From: Circinella umbellata
Taxonomy: Eukaryota > Mucoromycota > Mucoromycetes > Mucorales > Lichtheimiaceae
Direction of reading: 5' to 3'
Assembly: GCA_025093555.1 (NCBI GenBank)
Contig: JAIWNF010000012.1
Span: forward strand, 496,001 to 560,000
Length of the DNA stretch: 64,000 nucleotides
Positions 1-9,297 of the stretch are shown in pieces (the stretch's first letter is position 1; each line of letters starts with the position of its first letter). The notes beneath the pieces were generated by a model that saw only the letters and a list, made by a program, of their open reading frames with translations, searched no databases and was not told where the DNA came from. A program made the position numbers and the translations under genes.

Positions 1-27
1 TTATTAATCGCTACGTTAGCTTTATTA

Positions 28-395
28 CAGTCAAACCCCGCTTTTTGCACAGGTGGGATTTAGGCCAAGAGGTGTGCAAAAAGCGGGGGTGTGCAAAAAT
101 CGGGGGTGAAAAATAGAAGGAAAATAGAATAGCCGTTAACCTGGCAACTATATTAGTGTGTTGACAGATGTGCAAAGTTGCTAACTATAAAAATGGTCTA
201 ATATTACTGGTCATATTTCATCTCAGCATAAGTGAACATATAAGTGGGATTTTGCACAGTCCTTCTGAAGGTGTGCAAAGTGCAAAAAGCGGGGATTGTG
301 CAATTTTATTAAGTAAAAAGTGGGATTTTGGTCAAAAGGTGTGCAAAAAGCGGGGGTGTGCAAAAATCGGGAGTGCAAAAAGCGGGGTTCGACTG
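28..395. mobile_element. Tc1/mariner- or pogo-type MITE, non-coding
   Basis: A 368-base element with 23-base terminal inverted repeats at 28-50 and 373-395; the left end begins CAGTCAAACCCCGC and the right end is its reverse complement with one mismatch. Both ends are flanked by TA (26-27 and 396-397), the target duplication typical of Tc1/mariner and pogo transposons. Inside are direct repeats of the subterminal motif GTGCAAAAAGCGGGG, and the block 53-109 recurs in the same orientation at 321-374. No transposase reading frame fits. The family assignment rests on TA plus CAG...CTG ends and is inference; the boundaries themselves are visible in the sequence. Confidence 0.8.
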
Positions 396-537
396 TATTG
401 CTGTCTAAAAACAACTCTTTCCTTTTCTCCTCACTTTTTGAGCGGAAAAACCCTTTTCCAAAAACAAAAAAAAAACGACCATAACAACACACACAACACA
501 ACAACCAAAACCACCATTGACACTAGTCGCTCGCCGT

Positions 538-2145
538 ATGATGGGCAAAACTATTATACGTCGTGATGCCCTGTCTTCTAACAAGCCATCAAATGCAACA
601 AAACAAACGTCCATTCGCCTTACTCTTAAAAACATTCCTATCCTCAATACCAAATTCAACCTTCACCGTTCTCAAATTGCATGTATCTCTTGCCATGTAA
701 AAGCTCAACTAATTCGTCGCGGCTTTCAAGACATCAAATTGCCATCTGGCACAAAGACAAAAATACCGCAATTTACATGTAAACATTGCAATAAAAACTG
801 CACGCTCTCTCACCTCAAGGAAGTTTTGACAAGTCTTCCTAACACTATCGGCGATAATGATGATGAAGATCACAGTAGCATTGGCAGTTTCATATCCTCT
901 CACCAGGATCATCCTACCAACTTATCAGTTTCACAACAATGCAACACATCCAACGTAATGATTACTGATTGGGCTGATGAGATACCAGAATCAGATCAAC
1001 AGCAACTATTCACTGATACACCTCCGCTTCTTGAGCCACAACAACCTGATCTCAATACTCCAACCCTCCTCGAACGCTTCTCTACTCAACACTTTGAGTA
1101 TCACCAAGCCATGCCCGAAGTCCTAACTGCATTAATGAAAACAGTTGACCAACTGACAACTCGCACTGAAAAACAAGAAAAACAAATTACTGATCTTTTA
1201 ACACTAACGGAATGCCTTCATACTGCTCAAACAGAATTGATTTCTGCAAAGTCGCGCATTCAAGCTTTGGAAGCTGAGAACCAATCACTCCGTCAACAAC
1301 ACCACCAAACAACATCAACAACACTAGACGCACCAACAGGAAGTCTTGAATCACGATATGCATCACTACCACCAACCACTAACACACAACAAAGTAATAA
1401 TCCCTGGAATGATAATTACAGGGTACAACATATGAAAAACAGAAATCGCACCAAAGTCTCAGCAGCAACCCTCCAAAAAAGAAAAGAAGCAGCAGCACGT
1501 GCATTTACTACCCCCTCTGAAACACATGGTCTCTGCTTTAAATACTTTCCAACACGAGGCCGTAAACCTGTTTCAGACCAGCGAAAAAATCTTCGACAAC
1601 TGGGCATTGACAACAGCCGTATTTTAGATATTCATTATCCTGATACCAATGTTGTGGGTTTTCTTATTCATAATGATTATGCTACCGAACTTCTTGACCT
1701 TATGAAACAACACAATTTAGAGCCTAATACTAAATTTGATCCTCATAATCCTCAATACCTGCGCGATAAAAAATATCTTGATATGTCTCATGACGAACAA
1801 ATCATCCAAGCTGATCTCATACAATACAATCGAATTTTGCGAGCCATCGATTATGTCCGCCAGCCAGTGAAATTCGCTGTCGCTCGATTTTTCTGTCACA
1901 CCCAAGTTATTACACCAGCAATATTACAAGATGTATTAAATGGACATAATGTGGCACCACAACAATCATCACGACAACCTTCCCCTGATAGAACAAAGGC
2001 TGCAGCAGATCAATTTCGTATAGACTCACCAGATAAATCAGAACAAGGACATGACACGGAAATGATCATCGACAATGGACAATTAGAAGATCAAGAAGCA
2101 CAATTCAGTAATAGTGGTACCACTCATACCCCCACTCCCCAATAA
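538..2145 (+). CDS. LINE ORF1-like protein
   Basis: 535 residues from tandem ATG codons at 538 and 541; the open frame extends upstream only through non-ATG codons. Near the N-terminus four cysteines in two CxxC pairs (CISC near residues 48-51, CKHC near 80-83) suggest a zinc-ribbon fold. A long middle region contains a short coiled-coil-like stretch (a run beginning LTALMKTVDQLTTRTEKQEK) and is rich in Q, N and T; a more conserved-looking C-terminal half follows. LINE ORF1 proteins bind element RNA and form RNP particles; that role is inferred from position. The stop codon lies two bases before the ORF2 ATG, so the two proteins are probably translated in sequence from one transcript. Confidence 0.8.
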   Translation: MMGKTIIRRDALSSNKPSNATKQTSIRLTLKNIPILNTKFNLHRSQIACISCHVKAQLIRRGFQDIKLPSGTKTKIPQFTCKHCNKNCTLSHLKEVLTSLPNTIGDNDDEDHSSIGSFISSHQDHPTNLSVSQQCNTSNVMITDWADEIPESDQQQLFTDTPPLLEPQQPDLNTPTLLERFSTQHFEYHQAMPEVLTALMKTVDQLTTRTEKQEKQITDLLTLTECLHTAQTELISAKSRIQALEAENQSLRQQHHQTTSTTLDAPTGSLESRYASLPPTTNTQQSNNPWNDNYRVQHMKNRNRTKVSAATLQKRKEAAARAFTTPSETHGLCFKYFPTRGRKPVSDQRKNLRQLGIDNSRILDIHYPDTNVVGFLIHNDYATELLDLMKQHNLEPNTKFDPHNPQYLRDKKYLDMSHDEQIIQADLIQYNRILRAIDYVRQPVKFAVARFFCHTQVITPAILQDVLNGHNVAPQQSSRQPSPDRTKAAADQFRIDSPDKSEQGHDTEMIIDNGQLEDQEAQFSNSGTTHTPTPQ

Positions 2146-2147
2146 TT

Positions 2148-5100
2148 ATGATAACTAATAATACAATTAATATCATTCAATGGAATGCTACCGGACTTCA
2201 ACGACACACTATACATACTGCACTAACAGAATTTATTAACACTTCTATTTTATTTATTACTGAGACATGGCTTCTCTCCCCTAATCGCTTCCCTACCAAT
2301 TGGACCCAATATCATACATATGGAATACCTGTTAAAAGTCACAAATCATACCGTGGCCAAATGGGTATCTCTCTTCTCGTACACCCACATTGCCCCTTTC
2401 CTGTTAATTATTTACCTAACCTGTCTCCTAAATTCCCACACTATTCTCTTTCTTGTACTATTGGTGACACACTTATTCACTGCCTATATTTACCTCCCAC
2501 ACAAAAATTTGATAATCAACTTGCCATCGAAATATTAGATGAACTACCGAAAGAAATCGATGGTACCAGCCGAACAATCTATTGCGGTGATTTCAATGCA
2601 CGATTAGGAAACCGGGTTGGTGATCATCTTTATGATACCCGTGGTAGACTACTTACAACCTGGCTCGCAACAAACGGTATGGTAATTTACAACGAATCAC
2701 TTGCCTATGGTCAACCAACAAATCTCAACCCTCGTGGCACCAGTATAGTCGACCTTTTCTTTGGTACAATACCACTCACTAATTCAGCCATGATTATATA
2801 TGACAACCTTTCACTATCATCAGATCACAAAGCAGTACAACTGACATACACCGATAATACTCCACTCCGCACTAAAACCAAACGACTTATGTGGCACCTA
2901 CAAAAACTTAAAAATCCTGATATATGTACTACATATATCAGTACATTTACAGCAAATATTCAACCTATACAACAACGCATTAATGCCTTTCTTGACAATA
3001 AAACAACTACAACTATCGAAACCATAGAAGAGTTCAATCTACAACTTAATGACAGCATCTATAACGCACTTGATAACACTGTAGGCCGTAAAACAACTGC
3101 TGAAATAAACAGGTTAAAATGGTTCTGGAATCTTGATCTTGAAAAAGCCAAAACCCATCGTGAGACCTGTTATAAAAAATGGAGACGTGCACAACATCCT
3201 TCCACAAAATTAAAATGGTGGCTCCAACACCAAGAAGCACAAGCTAAGTTTCGATTGGCAGTTAATAGACGACGCGCTGAAACATGGACCTTATTCTGTA
3301 AAAAACTCGATCAAGGCGATTTTTCAAAAGCTACAGCAACTATAAAACGAATAAAAAAAGGCCGCACATTACATTCATCATTTTCTCATCCACATGGCCC
3401 TTTAATAGCTGCTAATCGTATGGCTGATCATCTTGAAAATATATTCACCAGTAATTTACAGCCACATAACAGCTCTCAATCATCATCACTTCAGACAACT
3501 ATTATAAATTCAATCAGTACAAATACAGCAATTGATTCACCATTTACTGAAGAAAACGTTCTCTCTGTTATTTCCCAGCTTTCATCTGGAAAAGCTCCTG
3601 GAGCTGATGGTATTAAAGGAGAAATGCTAAAACCAATCTGCGCACAACTAACCCCTTTTCTTACAGCATTTTATCAATTATGCTGGTTCACATCCAAGAC
3701 CCCAAAATTATGGCGATTAGCACAAGTACTCCCTATATATAAGAAAGGACCAACCGATGACCCTGCAAACTTTCGGCCGATTAGTTTAACATCCATTTTT
3801 CGTAAAGTCATGGAAAAATGTATTCAAGACCTCCTAGTTTCTACTGCTCCCGCTTTAGATATTGTGCAAGCTGGTTTTCGCCACCAACGTGATGCTCTTA
3901 GTCAAGCTCGCTGTCTACAAGAAATATCGATGATACACAAACGACACCATGGTTCACCTCCTGTGATAATTGGTCTGGATGTCTCCAAAGCTTATGATAC
4001 AGTACATCGAGATACTATATGGCGTACTCTCGAACCACATATACCTCGGTTATTACTTTTATTACTCAAAAATCTATTTGATCAGGTTTCAATTGAAGTA
4101 TTACTCTCCGATCAAATTTCACGTCAATTCCATCCACATACTGGAGTTCTACAAGGATCAGTATTGTCCCCAATTCTCTACTCTCATTATATCAACTCTT
4201 TACCAACTCTTTTACGTACTGTCGAAGCCCAAGTTCTTCCATCACGTAGCCTAAAATTCAACAACCTCTTTATCAACAGTCTACTCTACGCAGATGATGT
4301 GGCTCTTATTGGCACATGGGATACTATACCCTTATTACTGAAAGCATGTGAAGAACATAGTATTAAATTAGGCTATAGATGGAACTCCACGAAATGCATT
4401 TATATGTCCATGACTGATCCACCTCCGAATCAACTACCACAGCTATATGGAGTCAACCTACAACGAGCAACTAAATTCACATATCTTGGTGTCCCCTTTA
4501 CTCCAGATGGATGTATCAACACTAATGAACTTATTGATCGAAATACTACTGCTGCAGTTTCAGCAATGAATATTATGGCGTCAATTGGTGTGCGCGCACG
4601 ATGTCTTGGTAAATTACTCAGTACTCGTCTTTACCGACAATTTATCCGACCCAAGATGGAATATGGTCTGGCCATTGCAAAACTCAATAGAGATGATTAC
4701 AATATTCTCCAAGAAACCCAAAATACTTGCCTCCGAAAAATATATGGTACCAAGACTAACCACTCGATGGCCATTATTCACCATCTAGCAAATATTGAAT
4801 TTATGGTTGATCGTGTTACTACCTTACAAGCAAAGTTTATATTTCGTTCATATCATATGCCTGATGATGCGTTATTCCCCACCTTATTACCTCAGGTTCG
4901 CCAAACAAAAGGTCTCCGTTCCTGGACTTCCGTCATTAGAAAAAATAAAATTTGGCAATCACTAGATACAACAACACAATTAGACCACCACATGGTAACA
5001 AACAATGATCTAAAAACAGCCATCAAACAACATATTAAAAGCACACACATACAACGCTGCCAACGCAAGAACAGTAAATTACTCAATCAATGCCGTCAGC

Positions 5101-5543
5101 AATTGGGAATTGACCCAATTCTATGGCTGCCCATGACAGCTACAGAACGTAATTTATGTATCCACTATCGACTAGGTTGGATCACTAATCACCAACAACT
5201 GCCATGTCCTAATTGTCACCAAACGACCCGTCTATCTAAACAACACTTAATTTCCTGCCATCGGGTCCATACGTTTTTATCAATCTCCAAAAACATCAAC
5301 GACCCTATTTCTTTTATTCTCAACCGACTTCCCAAAACACCTCCAACATCATACCAAAAACGTGTCTATTGGAAAATCATCTGGCCAAAACTCTGCTTCA
5401 TTCTACACCAACTACACTGTACTTGCCGTCCTGAATATTACACCACCCCTTCACCACCAACAAATCAATTTGGGCATTTATTACTACAATGGATTGAACC
5501 ACCACTTGTACCACCTGCACCCTCTTTCAATTTAAATTTATAA
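2148..5543 (+). CDS. LINE ORF2: AP-endonuclease / reverse transcriptase
   Basis: 1131 residues, uninterrupted. The N-terminus is an exonuclease-endonuclease-phosphatase domain: NIIQWNATG at the start, the catalytic ETW motif near residue 39, YCGDFNARLG near 144 and LSSDHKAV near 224. The reverse transcriptase follows, with SSGKAPGADGIKGEM, FRPISLTSIFRKVMEK, the aspartate motif GLDVSKAYD, GVLQGSVLSPILY and the catalytic box LLYADD. The C-terminus has a CxxC...HxxxC cluster (CPNCHQTT...HLISCH) typical of LINE proteins. It should nick the target DNA and copy element RNA at the nick (target-primed reverse transcription). All catalytic motifs are present, so the enzyme is probably functional. Confidence 0.95.
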   Translation: MITNNTINIIQWNATGLQRHTIHTALTEFINTSILFITETWLLSPNRFPTNWTQYHTYGIPVKSHKSYRGQMGISLLVHPHCPFPVNYLPNLSPKFPHYSLSCTIGDTLIHCLYLPPTQKFDNQLAIEILDELPKEIDGTSRTIYCGDFNARLGNRVGDHLYDTRGRLLTTWLATNGMVIYNESLAYGQPTNLNPRGTSIVDLFFGTIPLTNSAMIIYDNLSLSSDHKAVQLTYTDNTPLRTKTKRLMWHLQKLKNPDICTTYISTFTANIQPIQQRINAFLDNKTTTTIETIEEFNLQLNDSIYNALDNTVGRKTTAEINRLKWFWNLDLEKAKTHRETCYKKWRRAQHPSTKLKWWLQHQEAQAKFRLAVNRRRAETWTLFCKKLDQGDFSKATATIKRIKKGRTLHSSFSHPHGPLIAANRMADHLENIFTSNLQPHNSSQSSSLQTTIINSISTNTAIDSPFTEENVLSVISQLSSGKAPGADGIKGEMLKPICAQLTPFLTAFYQLCWFTSKTPKLWRLAQVLPIYKKGPTDDPANFRPISLTSIFRKVMEKCIQDLLVSTAPALDIVQAGFRHQRDALSQARCLQEISMIHKRHHGSPPVIIGLDVSKAYDTVHRDTIWRTLEPHIPRLLLLLLKNLFDQVSIEVLLSDQISRQFHPHTGVLQGSVLSPILYSHYINSLPTLLRTVEAQVLPSRSLKFNNLFINSLLYADDVALIGTWDTIPLLLKACEEHSIKLGYRWNSTKCIYMSMTDPPPNQLPQLYGVNLQRATKFTYLGVPFTPDGCINTNELIDRNTTAAVSAMNIMASIGVRARCLGKLLSTRLYRQFIRPKMEYGLAIAKLNRDDYNILQETQNTCLRKIYGTKTNHSMAIIHHLANIEFMVDRVTTLQAKFIFRSYHMPDDALFPTLLPQVRQTKGLRSWTSVIRKNKIWQSLDTTTQLDHHMVTNNDLKTAIKQHIKSTHIQRCQRKNSKLLNQCRQQLGIDPILWLPMTATERNLCIHYRLGWITNHQQLPCPNCHQTTRLSKQHLISCHRVHTFLSISKNINDPISFILNRLPKTPPTSYQKRVYWKIIWPKLCFILHQLHCTCRPEYYTTPSPPTNQFGHLLLQWIEPPLVPPAPSFNLNL

Positions 5544-5871
5544 AAAAAAAAAAAAAAAAAAAAAACACTAACAAACAAACAAACAAACTAAACAACGTAT
5601 CAGCATTTCTTTTGCCCTGCTCCACTTCTCCATCTTTCTTTCTGTGACATTGTATCTTCACTACTTTCTCTTTTACCTTAGACGATTCTCACCTCATCCC
5701 CCTCATTGTTAACTATGTACTGTCGTTTTCAACACACCTTTTCCCTGCATCCCTGCAGGTTTTTCAGTTCCTCTCTTTGTGAACAGACGAGAGCAATAAG
5801 CTGCAATCAGCGCGTGTTCAATTTAATTTCGTCATTAATAAAATAATAAATTTCAACGTATTGCTGTCTAA

Positions 5872-6540
5872 TAAATATAAAGCCGAAAGAGGATGAGTGA
5901 GAGGGTTTGACCTATAATATATATGAGAATGTTATCAGGTAAATAAAAAAATATAAGAAAGTTTTGATATATATATGTAAATGTGCAATCGAATTATTAT
6001 TGGGGCAGATCGACGAGAAATTGACCAAGTTTCACAATGATCTTTTTACTGTTGCAGAACGACAGTTGAATACGTTAAGCTTAGTAGGATCCGATAGTAG
6101 TGTTGTTGTGTCGTATATTGTTCCTTTCGAATTATTCAACGGCCAATTCCATCATTTGAAATCAATTTTCAAGAACTATCGGCCATTAACGGCATTGACA
6201 TATGCTTTACGAAAACTTTCCTTAATTTTATATCAGCAAAAAATAAATTAGCGTGCCATTCACTTTTTATATATTAATATCTCGCTTGATAATACTGCCA
6301 TGATAAATTAGTACTGTATATCTGGAAATTTGAAAAGATGGACGTATTATATATCAGAACCAAATTTTACTTTTCTTTTAAATAGTTTTCCATGTTTTAT
6401 TTATTTATTTTTTGTTTTAATAATAATAATAATAATAATATAAATAATATTAAAATATTACAGTTAAAATATGGATTGCTTGATATATATTTAAAGAAGA
6501 AAGAGCAATAGTATAATGAGTCAGACAATAAATCAATAAC
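5872..6540. other. Intergenic, no gene recognised
   Basis: This is the original flank of the LINE insertion site. It is AT-rich with a TAA microsatellite near 6418-6441. A 95-codon open stretch at 5964-6251 begins in a TA-repeat-like region and matches no family I know. Nothing else is supported. Confidence 0.5.
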
Positions 6541-7072
6541 AACAACAAACTCAGATTATTATATTCCATTCACGTTCATGCTAAGGATCTCCACGTGTCT
6601 ATGCAGTTTAGTGCTCTTGATCTCCTTTAAAATACTCTGTAAATTGTCCAGCCGTAGTTTTTCACACTTTATATTATCTTGTGTAAAACTGGATGAACTG
6701 GAACCTGGTGGCTTTTCTTCGATAAAAAGCAAATCGTGGGTATTGTTGCTAGTTATAATGCCATCAACACGGTTGATATCATATACGTTCGTAGACTGAT
6801 GGAGCGGACGACATTCGGACCTGAATAAAGGCTCGGTAGATGGTTAGGATTCAGTAGATGATGTAAAAGTATTTATTTATATTTACTGTCGAGAATCGAG
6901 TTCCTGGCAGTATAAAAAGGACAAGTCATGCAGTTGTGATAGGACATTGATTCGATAATAATCTTCCCCCATTTTTTTTTCTTTGAATTTGCCCGTACGA
7001 GTTAATTCAATCCTAGGAGATGAGAAATAAATATTAGCTTTTGCAGAATTATAAAAACATTATTGTTAGCAC

Positions 7073-7117
<45 letters not shown>

Positions 7118-7383
7118 ATTGCATACATTCTATCCAATGCACCACGAATATAACACACGCCGTCGGATTTTTGATTGGTATCATACAGGTCATGGCGGCA
7201 TTTGGTTAATTCATGAAGAGTTCTGCATTTGTGGATATCATTCAGTGCATTTTGTTCTTCAATTGATAAGCAGACAACGTAGACACTTTTCTTTATATAA
7301 TTTTGAACTGTTTTCCAATCGGCATTCAAAATTTCATTTGGCTTCTTTAGATATAAACAGAGTCTATATAAAAAAAACTGCAT
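6541..7383 (-). pseudogene. Decayed gene with PD-(D/E)XK-like motif
   Basis: On the minus strand an open stretch (about 6831 to 6541) reads RVDGII, then 8 residues, then DLLFIEEKPPG and a charged helical segment ending at a TAA. The spacing of the aspartate in RVDG to the E-x-K in EEK matches the core of PD-(D/E)XK nuclease-like folds and of large families of uncharacterised Mucorales proteins. Further upstream (7383 to about 7130) is another coding-like stretch with a DW...ILNA motif and many charged residues. In-frame stops near 6850 and a TA/TG microsatellite at 7073-7118 interrupt the frame, so it is broken. The fold is inference from one motif; whether both pieces belong to one ancestral gene is also inferred. 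Confidence 0.45.
7073..7118. repeat. (TA)n(TG)n microsatellite
   Basis: About 11 TA units run directly into about 12 TG units. It lies inside the decayed gene on the minus strand and has probably expanded since the gene died. Confidence 0.95.
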
Positions 7384-9297
7384 AAGTTAATTATATAGTT
7401 ACGGAACAATCATCGACAGGTCATCGTTGACAACTTACGGTTTTATTTTAGCCATAGCAGTAGCGATATTACGACATGCGTTCTCCATCGTCGGTCCAAT
7501 ATTGAATGACGTTCGTCTTTTGAGTTTCTTTTTTACGGTATGCGTGCTTGTTGATGTTGATGGTGTTGATAATTGAAATCTTTAGATCACTTTGTGAAAT
7601 CAAAAGGTTAATCTATTAAAAAAATGGGATGAGCGGTAATGGACGCCGGCGAACGGGCCCTCTTTTTTTAAGGTTCTATTTTTACTAAACTGGTTCGATC
7701 AGATACGCAGTTTATTAGTAATCATCTACTTGATATTCATTTTCGTGTTGAAAAAAGAAAAGACAGAGTGAGTTTGAGTAAGAAAGTTAAAAAAAAAAAA
7801 AGGTGGGAGGAGAACTCGTTGCTTGTGAATATTTTACCTTATTTATTATTTATCTCCGTTTTTTTTTCAAATAAATATTACACTGCATAAAAAGCGGGAA
7901 ACTATTTTGCATTGGGGATTTTCACCATGTTATATATATATATATACCTGTTGTGTTAGTATATATCACTGAATGATATAATTACATTCATGCAAAAACT
8001 AGTATTTGAAAAGGATTTCTTGTACTACCACAAGTGTGTGTGGAGTGCTCGTTTTAGCTAAGCCACAATTTATTCTTTATAAAATCACCCACACGTAATT
8101 TGTAAAATTCTTTTTTTTCTTTGTGCTTAATGGTAAGTAAAACAATTATTTAATAATTAAATGGGGAAAAAAGCTAATGGAGTTTTTTTTTTTTTATTTC
8201 TTCTCATAATAGAAAGGAGAGATCTTTGGCAATCCCCTTGATAAGGACGGACTGAGCTTTATTGCTCAAAACCACGCATCACTTGTTGATGTTGGCACAA
8301 ACTTGCTTCCATTGTGTGAAGCGTCTTGGCACATTTGCCTTTAAAACTTTTTTTTTTAATTAAATAAGAAAATGATAAAAAACAAAAATTAATTATAGAT
8401 AGACTAGATAGATAGATATTTTTAATATCATACGATACGAATAACGATATGATATATAATTAATAATAATAATAATAAAGTAATTAGATCATAATACACT
8501 TGCTTATTTGATTACAATCCAAAAGAAGTTTTTATATGTGGTGAAATTGGTAAATGAACCATCATTAAGGAGCTTTTTTTTTTCTTTTCCCTTAAAAAAG
8601 TAAAATAAAAGAATTTTACCTTTTTTTTTTTTTTAATGCAACAATTGTACATAAAAAAAAAAGCTCCTGCATAAATAGAATCAAAATGTCGGATAAATCA
8701 AATCATAAAAAAAGACTCCAAGAACCAAAGAGTAGTTTGGTTTCTCTCGGTAATTATTTTTATTTTTCCTTTCCAAACCTTTTCTTTCTTTCAATTCAAA
8801 AGTACTTTTTTGAAAGTAAAAAGTAAAAAAGTGAAAAAAAAAAGGAGAAGTGTCAACTGATCTAAAACTTATTTCTCAAGTAAATAACTTAAAGACCCTA
8901 ATCATGATCAAAATTAGAATAAGAATATATATATATTACAACTTATTCCGGAGGTGTGGGGGGGATGAAAGGGGGATTTTTAAAGGGATAATAAGTGTAT
9001 AAACTGGAGAAAAAAGGGATAATAAGTTACTGATGTTATATGTGGGTTAAATAAAATTGGTTTTTGACGGATATATAACAAAACCAACGGATTAGCATTT
9101 GAACGATCTTTGTTTTCTTTTCTATTCAAGTTTCTTTTTTCTTTTAGTTTCTTTTTCTTCTTTTTCTTCTTTCTCTCTTATAATAAATACCCTCATCCTT
9201 TTTTTATTTTATTATATATCACTTATCGTCATTCTTAACCTTTTTTTGCCACCCATTTTACAAACATACCCTACTTATATAACAAAAAAAAACAAAA
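7384..9297. other. Intergenic region upstream of the phosphate transporter, with a possible small gene
   Basis: Mostly AT-rich DNA with homopolymer runs. One weak candidate is a two-exon small gene: ATG at 8130-8132 immediately followed by a GTAAGT donor, an acceptor at 8212 and an open exon 8213-8344, giving 44 residues (starts MKGEIFGNPLDKDG). A second ATG (8685) opens MSDKSNHKKRLQEP but runs into a stop. Neither resembles a known protein. No RNA gene or transposon was recognised. Confidence 0.3.

Larger units (their letters stand above)
409..5857 (+). mobile_element. Full-length LINE (non-LTR) retrotransposon with 14-base target-site duplication
   Basis: The sequence GTATTGCTGTCTAA occurs at 395-408 and again at 5858-5871, bracketing two long open frames that encode a LINE ORF1-like protein and an endonuclease/reverse transcriptase. 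This defines an element of about 5.45 kb including a 5' leader of about 130 bases and a 3' untranslated region of about 310 bases. A run of 24 A (5542-5565) directly follows the ORF2 stop, then ACAA repeats. The true 3' end lies about 290 bases further on, in an A/T-rich TAATAAAATAATAAA tail. Both ORFs are open and the duplication is perfect, so the copy looks young. The clade was not determined; ORF2 has no visible RNase H domain. Confidence 0.9.

Noticed and set aside
53..374. Direct repeats resembling a CRISPR-like array
   Set aside because: The spacing is irregular and the repeats are subterminal motifs of a TA-flanked transposon.
386..395. GGTTCGA-like sequence suggesting a tRNA T-loop
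   Set aside because: It is part of the MITE terminal repeat; no acceptor stem or anticodon arm can be formed. No tRNA or rRNA gene was found anywhere in the window.
517..537. Earlier start of LINE ORF1 at 517
   Set aside because: The codon there is TTG; the first ATG in frame is at 538.
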